A stretch of 64,000 nt of DNA, from positions 3,348,001-3,412,000 of the forward strand of contig NZ_CP020469.1 of NCBI RefSeq assembly GCF_003031405.1. Direction: 5' to 3'. This DNA comes from Halomonas sp. 'Soap Lake #6' (GTDB lineage Bacteria; Pseudomonadota; Gammaproteobacteria; Pseudomonadales; Halomonadaceae). This document shows positions 7,929-17,234 of the stretch, one piece after another (the stretch's first letter is position 1; each line of letters starts with the position of its first letter). The translations under genes and the position numbers were made by a program. The notes beneath the pieces were generated by a model that was not told where the DNA came from, ran no database searches, and saw only the letters and a program-made list of their open reading frames with translations.

Positions 7929-8321
7929 CTAGCTGATGTTTACGGCATCACCGCGTGGATCGAAGGCAAGAAAAGAAGTGATATTACCCATTTGCAGCGA
8001 CTCCATCATGCGCTGGAGCTGCCGTTCAACCTCGGCGTCGTCCTTTGGGTCGTCCATGGCAGCAGCGAACACCAGATCCCATTCGATCCCGGTACGGCGA
8101 GACTCTTCGACCAACACCGCCATGCTGCTCAGGTCCTCCGGCGACTTATCTACGCATACCACCGGCACCAACACACCACCGTCTCCCTGTTCGAAGCGAC
8201 GACGCTGTTCGGCATCGGGAAAATCTGGCAACTCTGCGCGTACAAACACAAACAGCAGCCGTTGCAGCTTAGGCTGCTTACGAGCTTCTTGCAGTAAATC
8301 AGCAAACGTCGCTATCGCCAT
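7929..8321 (-). CDS. Conserved hypothetical soluble protein
   Basis: 130 residues from the ATG at 8321 (MAIATFADLLQEARKQP). A GTG at 8381 that overlaps the upstream gene would add 20 residues, but relatives I recall begin with an equivalent FADLL stretch. It is acidic and soluble, with QRLLFVFVRAELPD, a PVVCVDK segment and FLAFDPRG near the end. Similar proteins are sometimes labelled ribonucleotide reductase subunit alpha, but nothing resembling a reductase active site is visible and I do not accept that name. It lies between sirB and a membrane protein beside narXL. Function unknown. Confidence 0.72.
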   Translation of the reverse strand: MAIATFADLLQEARKQPKLQRLLFVFVRAELPDFPDAEQRRRFEQGDGGVLVPVVCVDKSPEDLSSMAVLVEESRRTGIEWDLVFAAAMDDPKDDAEVERQLQRMMESLQMGNITSFLAFDPRGDAVNIS

Positions 8322-8377
8322 GGAGTAGACCTTATGGTTACAGTTATTGAGATACGTGTGTTCAGTTATAACAGCCG

Positions 8378-8974
8378 TCACTCAGAGGCATGAGCTAGCA
8401 CATATGGCGTAGGAGCCTCGACGAAAAGCCATAGCAGCAGCATCACCATGGCGAGAGGAACCATCAGGCTCAATGGCGCTGCTCGCCACCCATAGGCTTG
8501 CACCACCAATGGCACCAGCCGTAAAGACAACCCCACACCCGCCAGTAAAGCCAAGCAGAGACCGGCTAGCAAACGCCCAGGGCAACTAGGTATCCAGCCC
8601 TGCGCATGCGCTATTCCTGTGACGATAATGGCTCCACCCACTCCCAGCCCAATGCCTACCAAAATAAACTCCCACGGCTGGCTCGCCACCCCGAACCAGC
8701 CCAGCGATAACGCCAGCCCAAGTAGCAGCCACTGCATTAAGCAGCAAGTATCACTGTGCCGGGCTATACGCCACGTCGGCCATGCCAATAAAACACCGCT
8801 AATCAGCGGTAACAGCACATAGGAAGCATCGATTGCCAGCAATCCATAGAGCGACCAACTGGCAACGGCAAGGGCACTTGCCAGAGGTACCAGCAGCATG
8901 GCCACTAGCCGCTGATAGCCATTCACTGGCTCGTTTGATGTCTCCCACACAGGAGGCGGCACGGATGAAGGCAT
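8378..8974 (-). CDS. Six-helix membrane protein, unknown function
   Basis: From the ATG at 8974 the product has 198 residues and about six hydrophobic segments, including WEFILVGIGLGVGGAIIV with the TGIAHAQG loop. A GGGGA tract precedes this ATG. An upstream reading to 9118 would leave only 32 bases before divergent narX and encodes an unremarkable extension. The helix pattern recalls half of an MFS carrier, but no MFS loop motif is clear. It may be cotranscribed with the 7929 gene and sirB, whose upstream alternative start overlaps its stop. Its position next to narX suggests a link with nitrate respiration, but this is inference. Confidence 0.6.
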   Translation of the reverse strand: MPSSVPPPVWETSNEPVNGYQRLVAMLLVPLASALAVASWSLYGLLAIDASYVLLPLISGVLLAWPTWRIARHSDTCCLMQWLLLGLALSLGWFGVASQPWEFILVGIGLGVGGAIIVTGIAHAQGWIPSCPGRLLAGLCLALLAGVGLSLRLVPLVVQAYGWRAAPLSLMVPLAMVMLLLWLFVEAPTPYVLAHASE

Positions 8975-9150
8975 GGCGTTTCCCCGCGAGGGTATAAAGA
9001 CATCAGAAGACATGCCAGAATTGTCGGTAAATACCGAGTTCAGGTCAAAAAGCATCGGAGGTAGTGCGGCTAACCCTAAAGGAATAGCCCTCGTATCAAA
9101 ATGCAGACAGTGCCACACTCTATTGCCTATTCCGCGCTATCGGAACTGCC

Positions 9151-11049
9151 ATGAAATTACTTCAACGCTCACTGGTTGCTCGCATCATTGCGTCCCTGCT
9201 AGCCATCAGCGGCATGGCACTCATCAGCATCACCCTGACCATGGCAATGTCTAACAGCAGCCGTGGCGATGCTGCCGCGATCAATGTCGCTGGCTCATTA
9301 CGCATGAATGCTTATCAAATCATGGGGGCTTTGCAGCGCCTGGAGTATGCCCCTGAGGAGGCAAGCGAAGAGCAACTCGAAGCTCTGGTGACGCGCTTCG
9401 ATCAACGTTTGCATGGCACAACGTTACAACAAACCATCCCGACGGATGATCGTCACGAGCGCCGCCGTCAATTAGAAAGACTTCAAACCTACTGGCAACA
9501 CACACTCCGCCCGGCACTACAGGCGCCGCCCACCGCCACAAGACTTGACCTGGATACGCTAGAAATAATGATCATTGCCATGGTCAATGACATTGAAGTT
9601 CTCGTCACCTATCTCGAACAGAGCACCGAGGCCAAGGTACGGCTGCTGGGCATGATGCAAGTGCTCTTTTTGGTACTGATCGCTATTGTGGTCTCGATCG
9701 CTCTTTACGATGTTCGCTACAATTTAGTAGTGCCTTTGCGTCAACTTATGGTACTTGCCCGCGAAGCGGCTCAGCGTAACTTTAAGCCACGCTCACAGCT
9801 TCGCGGCAGCGACGAACTGGCTTTGCTGGGCCACACCTTTAATAAAATGTCTGCCGAGTTGGCGACAAGTTACGCTGCACTGGAAGAAAAAATATTACTA
9901 AAAAAGCAAGAGCTTGAGCGCAGCAATCAGGCGCTGCGGGTCATGCACGATGCCAGCCGCGCTCTGTATGGTGGCGGCAACGATCTCTGCTCTAGTGCAG
10001 CGCCGATGCTCCGCGAGCTGGAGAAGCTGCTGGACATCGGACCGATACGGCTTTCGTTAAAAGACCCTTTTGATCAACGGGCAATGCCGGTATTAGAGAC
10101 TCATTCACATACCCGCCCAGAGTACTGTCGCGATCAGGATTGCCATGCCTGTCTGATTGATCCTCGTCCCCTGGAGTTGATTGCCAATAACCAGTCGCAA
10201 TGCTTGCTGCTACCTATCAGCGTAGGCGATACGCTGCTCGGTACCTTGGAGGTGTGGTATCCCCAGGAGCAACTCAACGATAGCACCCGCCGGCTGCTCA
10301 CCATGTTAGCCGATCAGCTCGCCACGGCGGTATACCTGCAACGGCGTATCGAAGAGCAGCAGCACGTCACACTGATCAACGAGCGAACCATCATTGCGCG
10401 CGAATTGCACGACTCTCTGGCTCAGTCACTCTCTTACCTCAAGATGCAAGTCGCCCGGCTTGAACGCATGCAGCAAAAAGAGGCAAGCCGAGAGGCGCAG
10501 TCCGCAGTCTTCGATGAACTGCGTAGCGGTTTAAACAGCGCCTATCGTCAACTGCGTGAGCTACTTACCACTTTCCGCCTCAAACTAGAGGGACCAGGGC
10601 TGCAATTTGCCTTGCGCCAAACCGTCGAGGAGTTCAGCCAACGCATGGGGCTAACGGTCGAACTTGACTGCGATGTGCCGCCTTACCTGCTGAATCCCAA
10701 TGAAGAAATTCACGTGCTGCAGATCATTCGTGAAGCGCTGGCCAACACTCACAAGCACGCCCAAGCACACTGGGCTGGGGTCACAGTACGATTCACCGAT
10801 GCTCGCCTGCTGGTGCGTATAGAGGACGACGGCATCGGCCTGGAAGACGATAGTTCACCGCCAATGCACTACGGTTTGGTGATCATGCGCGACCGGACCG
10901 CTACCCTGAACGGGGAAATGAGTATCGCCAATCGCCCCGCAGGAGGTACCGGTATTGAGATAGTATTCACCCCTTTGACCGCTCGCTTAATTCAGCAGCA
11001 GCCCACGCCAGATGCCGCCGATTCTCTCTCAGGTACAAGGAACTCTTAA
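9151..11049 (+). CDS. narX: NarX-type nitrate/nitrite sensor histidine kinase
   Basis: Membrane sensor for nitrate and nitrite. Order along 632 residues: first membrane helix about 11-33; periplasmic four-helix sensor with the P-box [13 protein letters not shown] at 45-57; second helix about 167-186; HAMP; central module with Cys326, Cys331 and Cys334; kinase part with H420 in [11 protein letters not shown] (HisKA_3 type); and an ATPase domain with [11 protein letters not shown] and DDGIGL. The stop overlaps the narL start by one base, so translation is coupled. The P-box Arg needed for nitrate binding is present (R51). Confidence 0.95.
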   Translation: MKLLQRSLVARIIASLLAISGMALISITLTMAMSNSSRGDAAAINVAGSLRMNAYQIMGALQRLEYAPEEASEEQLEALVTRFDQRLHGTTLQQTIPTDDRHERRRQLERLQTYWQHTLRPALQAPPTATRLDLDTLEIMIIAMVNDIEVLVTYLEQSTEAKVRLLGMMQVLFLVLIAIVVSIALYDVRYNLVVPLRQLMVLAREAAQRNFKPRSQLRGSDELALLGHTFNKMSAELATSYAALEEKILLKKQELERSNQALRVMHDASRALYGGGNDLCSSAAPMLRELEKLLDIGPIRLSLKDPFDQRAMPVLETHSHTRPEYCRDQDCHACLIDPRPLELIANNQSQCLLLPISVGDTLLGTLEVWYPQEQLNDSTRRLLTMLADQLATAVYLQRRIEEQQHVTLINERTIIARELHDSLAQSLSYLKMQVARLERMQQKEASREAQSAVFDELRSGLNSAYRQLRELLTTFRLKLEGPGLQFALRQTVEEFSQRMGLTVELDCDVPPYLLNPNEEIHVLQIIREALANTHKHAQAHWAGVTVRFTDARLLVRIEDDGIGLEDDSSPPMHYGLVIMRDRTATLNGEMSIANRPAGGTGIEIVFTPLTARLIQQQPTPDAADSLSGTRNS

Positions 11050-11717
11050 TGACGCTTACAACCGCCAAAGATACACCTGCCAGCCTCATAATTATTGATG
11101 ATCATCCTCTATTACGTCGGGGCGTGGCACAGCTGCTTGAGCTGGAAGATGATCTTGAACTGGTTGGCGAGACGGGTAACCCTGAAGAAGGCATCGCGCT
11201 TGCCATGCAGCTTGAGCCTGATTTGGTACTGCTTGATTTAAATATGCCGGGCGTCAATGGATTAGAAGCCCTGCGCCGTCTACGGGAAGCCAACTACAGC
11301 GGTCGTGTAGTGATGTTTACCGTTTCCGACCATGAAGATGATGTTGTTGCAGCGCTGCGCACCGGTGCTGATGGTTATCTGCTTAAGGATATGGAACCTG
11401 AAGACATGGTTCGCCAACTGCGTCAGGCTGCCCTGGGACGCATGGTAATCAGTGAAAGTCTCACCGCCCTACTCGCTGAAGCACTGCGCAATCAGCGCAA
11501 TGCTCCCACCACTCCCGATATCCATAGTTTGACACAACGAGAACGCGAAATTCTGCAACAACTTGCCGGCGGACTCTCCAATAAACTTATCGCACGCAAG
11601 CTGGATATTACCGAAGGCACGGTTAAAGTCCACGTCAAGCACTTGCTCAAAAAGCTCAACTTGCGCTCACGTGTCGAAGCAGCAGTCTGGGCAGTGCAGG
11701 AAGGTATCGATCGCTAG
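11049..11717 (+). CDS. narL: NarL-type response regulator
   Basis: A 222-residue partner of NarX. The receiver domain has the acidic pair D17/D18, phospho-acceptor D63 (VLLDLNMPG) and K113 (YLLKD). A LuxR-type helix-turn-helix occupies about 153-212 ([19 protein letters not shown]). Phosphorylated NarL binds TACYYMT heptamers; a 7-2-7 pair of such heptamers is seen in the gap before the next gene, narK. Confidence 0.95.
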   Translation: MTLTTAKDTPASLIIIDDHPLLRRGVAQLLELEDDLELVGETGNPEEGIALAMQLEPDLVLLDLNMPGVNGLEALRRLREANYSGRVVMFTVSDHEDDVVAALRTGADGYLLKDMEPEDMVRQLRQAALGRMVISESLTALLAEALRNQRNAPTTPDIHSLTQREREILQQLAGGLSNKLIARKLDITEGTVKVHVKHLLKKLNLRSRVEAAVWAVQEGIDR

Positions 11718-11821
11718 CCAACTCTGTGTGGTTACCTCCAAAGACTTGCAGGGTACTTTTTCTGTGGCTTAACCTTACCCCGTTCTATTTTTTTGTTTTT
11801 AAAATCAATTAGCTTCCCCTT

Positions 11822-11856
11822 ATCAGCGACTACCTCTCAAGTGGTATGCCGCTGAT
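11822..11856. promoter_or_regulatory. NarL 7-2-7 site inside a larger dyad, upstream of narK
   Basis: TACCTCTCAAGTGGTA (11831-11846) is two NarL heptamers facing each other with 2 bases between; the first fits TACYYMT fully and the second has one mismatch. Outer arms ATCAGCG (11822) and CGCTGAT (11850) are also a perfect inverted repeat, so the whole could fold as a narL terminator. The site is about 110 bases before the narK start. Confidence 0.62.
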
Positions 11857-11955
11857 TTTCCAGCTCTTTCTCACGGTTTCTCAATTATCTTCCCAAGCGT
11901 ATCTTGCCTTCTAACTGCTAAACGCAGAAAGGTTTGATGCCAAGGGGAAACCGCC

Positions 11956-13548
11956 ATGAGTAAAAGAAATGCTGACATTGAGAAGTGGGATATAGAAGAC
12001 CCCCAATTCTGGGAACAGGACGGCAAACGGGTAGCCAATCGCAACCTATGGATATCCATTCCCAGCCTGCTTATGGGCTTTGCTGTCTGGATGATGTGGG
12101 GAATGATCGCCACTCAAATGCAGAACCTGGGTTTTTCATTCACGGTTAACCAGCTCTTCTCCCTGACGGCGCTAGCTGGCCTAGCGGGTGCCACATTACG
12201 TATCCCAGCATCGTTTATGATCCGCATCGCTGGCGGGCGTAACACTATCTTCCTGACTACTGCACTGCTGATGATCCCCGCAGCCGGTACTGGTATTGCC
12301 TTAATGAACCCAGCCACACCGTTCTGGGTATTCCAGGCTTTGGCACTACTTTCTGGTATCGGCGGAGGTAACTTCGCTTGCTCAATGAGCAACATTTCCA
12401 CCTTCTATCCCAGCAAGCAGCAAGGCTATGCCCTAGGCATGAACGCGGGCCTCGGCAATTTCGGCGTCACAACTATGCAGATTGTGATCCCGCTGGTGAT
12501 GACCGTTGGCATTTTCGGCGCTATTGCTGGCTCTCCGATGGAGTTGCAAAGCGCCAGCGGTACCTTGATCGGTCGTATCGAAGCAGGTACCGATACCTGG
12601 ATCCAGAATGCCGGCTTCATCTGGCTCATTTTTCTGATCCCATTAGCATTTGCCGGCTGGTTCGGCATGAACAATCTACGCACTATTACGCCTACCCCTG
12701 GTACACCACTGGCAGCTTTCAGCAAGATTCTAGGCCTCTACGGCATCGGTCTCGTCACTACTATCATCGGTGTGCTAGCACTCAGCTGGCTGAATATGTG
12801 GATTGCTTTGCCGCTAACGATCGTGCTGACCCTAGTGTTGTTGCGCCTGATTCCCGGCGACATCAAGCCCAATATCCAGAAGCAGTTCGCGATATTTTCC
12901 AATAAGCACACGTGGTCAATGACCATCCTTTATATCCTAACCTTTGGCTCCTTCATCGGCTTCTCAGCGGCCTTACCACTCTCCATCAACGTCATCTTCG
13001 GCAACATGATGGAAGCAACTGCCGATGGCACGCTGATTCGCGTGGCCAATCCGGAAGCACCCAGCGCCTTAACCTGGGCCTGGATAGGCCCCTTTGTTGG
13101 AGCCCTAATCCGTCCGTTAGGCGGCTGGATCTCCGACAAAGTGGGTGGCTCTATCGTCACCCAAATAATCTCTGCAGTCATGGTGATCGCCTCTCTCGCG
13201 ACCGGCTATGTGATGATGCAGGCCTATAACGCCACCGATCCAAATCAATTCTTTTGGCTATTCCTACTGCTGTTCATTGTGCTATTCGCCGCCAGTGGTA
13301 TCGGTAACGGCTCTACGTTCCGCAGTATCGGCGTGATTTTCGATCAACAGCAGAAAGGCCCAGTGCTTGGCTGGACTTCTGCCGTCGCTGCCTATGGCGC
13401 CTTCATCGCTCCGCGGGTGATGGGCGAGCAAATTCAAGCCGGCACACCGGAGCTTGCCATGTACGGCTTCGCCGTCTTCTACGCCATCTGTCTTGTTATC
13501 AACTGGTGGTTCTACTTGCGCAAAAACGCCTACGTCAAGAACCCCTGA
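11956..13548 (+). CDS. narK: Nitrate/nitrite porter, NarK (E. coli-like type)
   Basis: A 530-residue MFS protein with 12 predicted helices. The nitrate signature GIGGGNFACSMSNISTFYP and the linked GYALGMNAGLGNFGV are present, as is the Arg of LRIPASF expected to bind nitrate in helix 2. Related proteins exchange nitrate for nitrite. It follows narXL with a NarL-like site in between and precedes a universal stress protein and a second NarK. AAGGGG lies upstream of the ATG. Confidence 0.93.
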   Translation: MSKRNADIEKWDIEDPQFWEQDGKRVANRNLWISIPSLLMGFAVWMMWGMIATQMQNLGFSFTVNQLFSLTALAGLAGATLRIPASFMIRIAGGRNTIFLTTALLMIPAAGTGIALMNPATPFWVFQALALLSGIGGGNFACSMSNISTFYPSKQQGYALGMNAGLGNFGVTTMQIVIPLVMTVGIFGAIAGSPMELQSASGTLIGRIEAGTDTWIQNAGFIWLIFLIPLAFAGWFGMNNLRTITPTPGTPLAAFSKILGLYGIGLVTTIIGVLALSWLNMWIALPLTIVLTLVLLRLIPGDIKPNIQKQFAIFSNKHTWSMTILYILTFGSFIGFSAALPLSINVIFGNMMEATADGTLIRVANPEAPSALTWAWIGPFVGALIRPLGGWISDKVGGSIVTQIISAVMVIASLATGYVMMQAYNATDPNQFFWLFLLLFIVLFAASGIGNGSTFRSIGVIFDQQQKGPVLGWTSAVAAYGAFIAPRVMGEQIQAGTPELAMYGFAVFYAICLVINWWFYLRKNAYVKNP

Positions 13549-13620
13549 ACACAACCAACCTTTTTATTCCCGGGGCTAGGCCTCCGGGTCTTGCCCCCTA
13601 CCCCCGTGCGGGAGGACACC

Positions 13621-14079
13621 ATGAAAATCATGATCGCCTATGACGGTTCGCGAAACGCCAAGCTGGCCCTTGCTCAGGTCGTGGATATGTTTCGTTGCAA
13701 CCAACCCCTGTTGGTACTGGTTGGTGTCGTGGAGAACCCACTCGACGCTACCGATAACAACGAAGCACTATTTCAGCAGGAGCATGATGAGTTAAAGCAG
13801 TATCTCCAAGAGGGTGTGGCGTTTGCTACCGGCGAGGGCTTTCACACCGAGCTGCTATTGGCAGAGGGTGATGCCCGCAAAATGCTGCTTCAAGCAACTC
13901 AAAAAATCTCGCCAGATCTGCTGGTGATCGCTCGCCATAGCCATCAACCGGACGGAGGTATCATCGCCAAGTCATTGACTTACTTCGTCGATGAACTCGA
14001 TTACATGACCTTCGGCAGTGTCAGCTCGTTCTTAGCCCGGCGAGCAGAGTGTCCCTTACTGATCCTCCCCAGCCCTTAA
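13621..14079 (+). CDS. Universal stress protein family, UspA-like
   Basis: 152 residues from the ATG at 13621, which has GGAGG at five bases; the frame can be read further upstream but without a ribosome site. N-terminal MKIMIAYDGSRNAKLAL is typical of the Usp fold. Near the end SVSSFLARRAECPLLILP resembles the usual G-x9-G(S/T) ATP motif, but the glycines are not fully kept, so nucleotide binding is uncertain. It sits between two nitrate porters in one orientation and is probably cotranscribed with them. Usp genes near nitrate reductase clusters are common; the role is unclear. Confidence 0.85.
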   Translation: MKIMIAYDGSRNAKLALAQVVDMFRCNQPLLVLVGVVENPLDATDNNEALFQQEHDELKQYLQEGVAFATGEGFHTELLLAEGDARKMLLQATQKISPDLLVIARHSHQPDGGIIAKSLTYFVDELDYMTFGSVSSFLARRAECPLLILPSP

Positions 14080-14120
14080 TAGGCCCCTTTTCCACCTTTG
14101 GGACACAGGATGATACGACC

Positions 14121-15614
14121 ATGAAAGTTTCTGCTGTATTCAAGTTCCGCAGCCCTGAAATTCGGGCTTTACACCTGACCTGGATTGCCTTTTTCATCAC
14201 GTTCTACGTGTGGTTCAATATGGCGCCCTTGGCGTCCAGCATGCTCAAGAGTGTTGATTGGCTAACGTCAGAAGATCTTAAACTATTCGCCATATGTAAC
14301 GTGGCATTGACGATTCCTGCACGTATTATTGTTGGCATGGCGTTAGATCGCTTCGGCCCACGTCGGGTATTCTCAGTGCTGATGGTGACGATGTCGATAC
14401 CAGCGCTGGCGTTCGCTTTCGGCAACAGCATGACGCAACTGCTGGTAGCACGCCTGGTACTAAGCTCGATTGGAGCTAGCTTCGTGGTGGGCATCCATAT
14501 GACAGCGCTGTGGTTCAAGCCCAAGGATATCGGCTTCGCAGAAGGCTTCTACGCTGGCTGGGGTAACTTCGGTTCTGCCGTAGCGGCCATGTCACTGCCG
14601 ACCATTGCGCTCAGCATGTATGGCGGCCCCGACGGCTGGCGTTGGGCCATCGCCCAGAGCGCTATCGTGATGGCGGCTTACGGTGTCTACTACTGGTTCG
14701 CGATTACGGACGGCCCTGACGCCAATTCCCATCGCAAGCCGCGCAAATCCGCCGCCATGGAAGTGAGTTCGTGGGGCGACATGATCAAATTGATCATTTG
14801 GACGATCCCGCTGGTTGGCGTGCTCGCTATCCTGGTCTGGCGCATCCAGTATATGGGCTATTTATCGGTAACTAACGCGATTATCGCCTATCTTGTCATT
14901 GCCGCGATTGTCATCTATCAGATTGTGCAGATCCTGCGGGTCAATCTACCGATCCTACGCAAGGGGGTACCTGAAGACGATAAGTACTCGTTCAACAGCG
15001 TGGCAGCGCTTAACAGTACCTATTTTGCCAATTTTGGCGCTGAACTGGCCGTGGTATCGATGCTACCCATGTTCTTTGAAGAAACCTGGGGGCTGAATGC
15101 CGCTACTGCAGGCATGATTGCAGCCTCGTTCGCCTTCGTTAACCTTGTGGCACGGCCCATGGGGGGCATGGTTTCTGACCGTATGGGTAACCGACGTTTC
15201 GTCATGCTGTGCTACATGTTTGGCATTAGCATAGGCTTCTTATTAATGGGCATGCTCAATTCGAGCTGGCCGTTGATCCTGGCGATTGCCGTGACTATCG
15301 GCACCTCGATTTTCGTCCAGGGGGCAGAGGGAGCGACCTTCGGTATCATTCCGTCCATCAAGCGTCGTATCACCGGACAAATATCAGGCATGGCTGGCGC
15401 TTATGGCAATGTGGGCGCCGTGGTCTACCTAACCATCTTTACGTTTGTAACGCCGACGCAGTTCTTCTATATCATTGCTGCTGGCGCATTCATTAGCTGG
15501 GTTATCTGCTTAGTGTGGCTCAAGGAGCCGGAGGGTGCCTTTGACGATGAGTACTATGTCTCCTCAGTAGACCGAGACATAGAAGAGCAAGCACTACAAA
15601 ACGCCAAGACCTGA
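14121..15614 (+). CDS. narK: Second nitrate porter, NarK1-like MFS protein
   Basis: 497 residues from the ATG at 14121 (AGGA about ten bases upstream). MFS fold with LTIPARIIVGMALDRFGPRR in the first half, nitrate signature EGFYAGWGNFGSAVAAMS, and ARPMGGMVSDRMGNRR in the second half. It differs from the first NarK in sequence and belongs to the type thought to be a nitrate/proton symporter, whereas the first resembles the antiporter type. The pair therefore could cover initial nitrate entry and steady exchange. A strong hairpin follows; narGHJI does not. Confidence 0.9.
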   Translation: MKVSAVFKFRSPEIRALHLTWIAFFITFYVWFNMAPLASSMLKSVDWLTSEDLKLFAICNVALTIPARIIVGMALDRFGPRRVFSVLMVTMSIPALAFAFGNSMTQLLVARLVLSSIGASFVVGIHMTALWFKPKDIGFAEGFYAGWGNFGSAVAAMSLPTIALSMYGGPDGWRWAIAQSAIVMAAYGVYYWFAITDGPDANSHRKPRKSAAMEVSSWGDMIKLIIWTIPLVGVLAILVWRIQYMGYLSVTNAIIAYLVIAAIVIYQIVQILRVNLPILRKGVPEDDKYSFNSVAALNSTYFANFGAELAVVSMLPMFFEETWGLNAATAGMIAASFAFVNLVARPMGGMVSDRMGNRRFVMLCYMFGISIGFLLMGMLNSSWPLILAIAVTIGTSIFVQGAEGATFGIIPSIKRRITGQISGMAGAYGNVGAVVYLTIFTFVTPTQFFYIIAAGAFISWVICLVWLKEPEGAFDDEYYVSSVDRDIEEQALQNAKT

Positions 15615-15636
15615 GCGTTGATACTCGATATACCCC

Positions 15637-15673
15637 ATACACACCCCCGCGCCAAGTGGCCTGGGGTGTGTAT
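15637..15673 (+). terminator. Hairpin terminator after the second narK
   Basis: ATACACACCCC pairs with GGGGTGTGTAT, an 11-bp perfect stem; the 15-base loop holds a further small hairpin GCCA-AG-TGGC. It ends the nitrate transcription unit, although the U tract is weak. Confidence 0.72.
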
Positions 15674-16188
15674 TTGATGGCGAGAATGAGATGCCCCCTA
15701 CCTGGGTCAGCAATATCCTCTATACAGGCCAAAATCGAGATAGTCAGTGGGAAACCCAATTAGTGTAAGTTTCGTACAAAAGTTACCTCCACCACCAGCC
15801 TTCGCTATTTAGCAATAACGGGTGAAGTTAATCATGAAATAAGAGCCGCCTCTTAGTTATCCCGCTAAACAAATAAGCAGACAGCCACCAAACCCTCACA
15901 GTATAAAAGATGGAATAATCCTTAAATCTCCCCAGACCACAGCAAAATCACCACTTTAATCACAGTCAATGCAGCAAAAACAACACGCAAACATTACAAC
16001 TTACTGATATTAATAAAAAAACACGAAACCAAGAAACATTGATATTGACATTAAAACCATCGAAATTGACAAAACGTTGGCTTGACGAACTTCTATGGTT
16101 GTTGAGCAAGTGTTGCTTTTAAATCGACAACCCAACAAATTTATTAATAGCAACACAATGACAAATCAAAAAAAGCAGGGAAACTAAT
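15674..16188. other. AT-rich gene-free stretch before tctC
   Basis: No coding region is credible here. The last part is very AT-rich and contains two TTGACA boxes, 16045-16050 and 16066-16071, exactly 21 bases apart, each within ATTGACA. They may be alternative -35 elements or regulator half-sites for tctC, but I find no matching -10 with confidence. This is the junction between the nitrate block and unrelated transport genes. Confidence 0.5.
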
Positions 16189-17166
16189 ATGCAAATTAAA
16201 AGAGCCAAGATTGCCACTGCTGTAAGCGCTGCCTTTCTGACATGTGCCGCTGGGCTTGCTACTGCTGATAGCAGCCCAAGCCTTGGAAATGACCCTATTC
16301 GTATTGTAATGCCCTATGGTGCCGGTGGTAGTACAGACATCACTGCCCGCATTATTGCCGCCAACGCGGCTGAGCATTGTGGTACCCGTATTGATGTGGT
16401 CAGCATGCCTGGAGCCGGAGGCATGGAAGGCTTGCAGTTTGTTGCTGATGCAACGCCCAATGGCCACACAATTTTGATGGCGGATTACTCAGCCACCATT
16501 ACCCAGACGCTAACAGAAGAGACAGATTGGGAGGTCGAAGACTGGTCACCGATTGTCCATCTTACCGATTGGAAACCGACGGTTTACGTCAAAGCCGACC
16601 ACGAGATCCAGAGCATAGAAGAGTGGATTGAACTAGCTGAAGCTCAGCCTAACTCCTTAGTGTTTGGTCATGCGGACCCACTTAGTTTAGTTCACTTGCC
16701 ATTAGTAATGCTCGAGATGGAAACCGGCATTCAAAATGTGCATTTACCCACAACCGGAGGGGGTGAAACGCGCACGATGATTCTAGGTGGACACATTGAT
16801 TTAGGCATGACGCTCCCACCCTCGATTGTGTCTAATGTAAATTCTGGGGAAGTTACCGCAATAGGCGTCTTTGCAGAAGAGCGCTCAGACGTACTACCTG
16901 ACGTTCCCACCTTTAAAGAAGCTGGCTACGACGTCTCTTTTGAAGCGCCACTGCTGGTTTATACCTACTCGTCAGTCCCTGAATCCATTCAACAAGAACT
17001 TTCTGAATGCATTATGAAAGGGCTTGAGTCAGACACCGCACAAACCATGAGTGCACAAGCCTCCGCTGGTTTAAATAACGTGCAAGGGCTGGAAAGCGCT
17101 CAGGCTATCTATCGCTCAACAACAGCGCGCGTAAGTGAAGTATTAGCCGCTATTAACGAAGAATAA
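16189..17166 (+). CDS. tctC: Tripartite tricarboxylate transporter substrate-binding protein
   Basis: A 325-residue periplasmic protein. A signal peptide (KRAKIATAVSAAFLTCAAG to ATA) is followed by the TctC/Bug fold: IRIVMPYGAGGSTDITARI near residue 37, GGMEGLQF, and GGETRTMILGGHIDLGM. Such proteins bind carboxylates or similar small organic acids. The ligand cannot be read from sequence. It is first in a C-A-B gene order with a stable hairpin after it. Confidence 0.92.
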   Translation: MQIKRAKIATAVSAAFLTCAAGLATADSSPSLGNDPIRIVMPYGAGGSTDITARIIAANAAEHCGTRIDVVSMPGAGGMEGLQFVADATPNGHTILMADYSATITQTLTEETDWEVEDWSPIVHLTDWKPTVYVKADHEIQSIEEWIELAEAQPNSLVFGHADPLSLVHLPLVMLEMETGIQNVHLPTTGGGETRTMILGGHIDLGMTLPPSIVSNVNSGEVTAIGVFAEERSDVLPDVPTFKEAGYDVSFEAPLLVYTYSSVPESIQQELSECIMKGLESDTAQTMSAQASAGLNNVQGLESAQAIYRSTTARVSEVLAAINEE

Positions 17167-17175
17167 CTCTGCTTC

Positions 17176-17200
17176 TAACCCCGGTAACCTACCGGGGTTA
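17176..17200 (+). other. Intercistronic hairpin between tctC and tctA
   Basis: TAACCCCGGT pairs with ACCGGGGTTA, 10 bp perfect with a 5-base loop, followed by a moderately T-rich tract. It may stop most transcripts or protect the tctC message so the binding protein is made in excess. Confidence 0.75.
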
Positions 17201-17234
17201 TTTCATTATATTAGAGCTTCGCCGGAGAGCGCTG

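Noticed and set aside
7936..8328. 130-codon plus-strand frame opposite the 7929 gene
   Set aside because: Serine- and arginine-rich antisense frame; the minus-strand reading has the better protein character.
12378..12905. 175-codon frame inside narK
   Set aside because: Rich in His, Arg and Tyr, entirely within a conserved MFS gene; a shadow of narK.
15674..16188. Insertion sequence or phage remnant at the nitrate/transport junction
   Set aside because: No transposase fragment, terminal inverted repeats or target duplication could be found.
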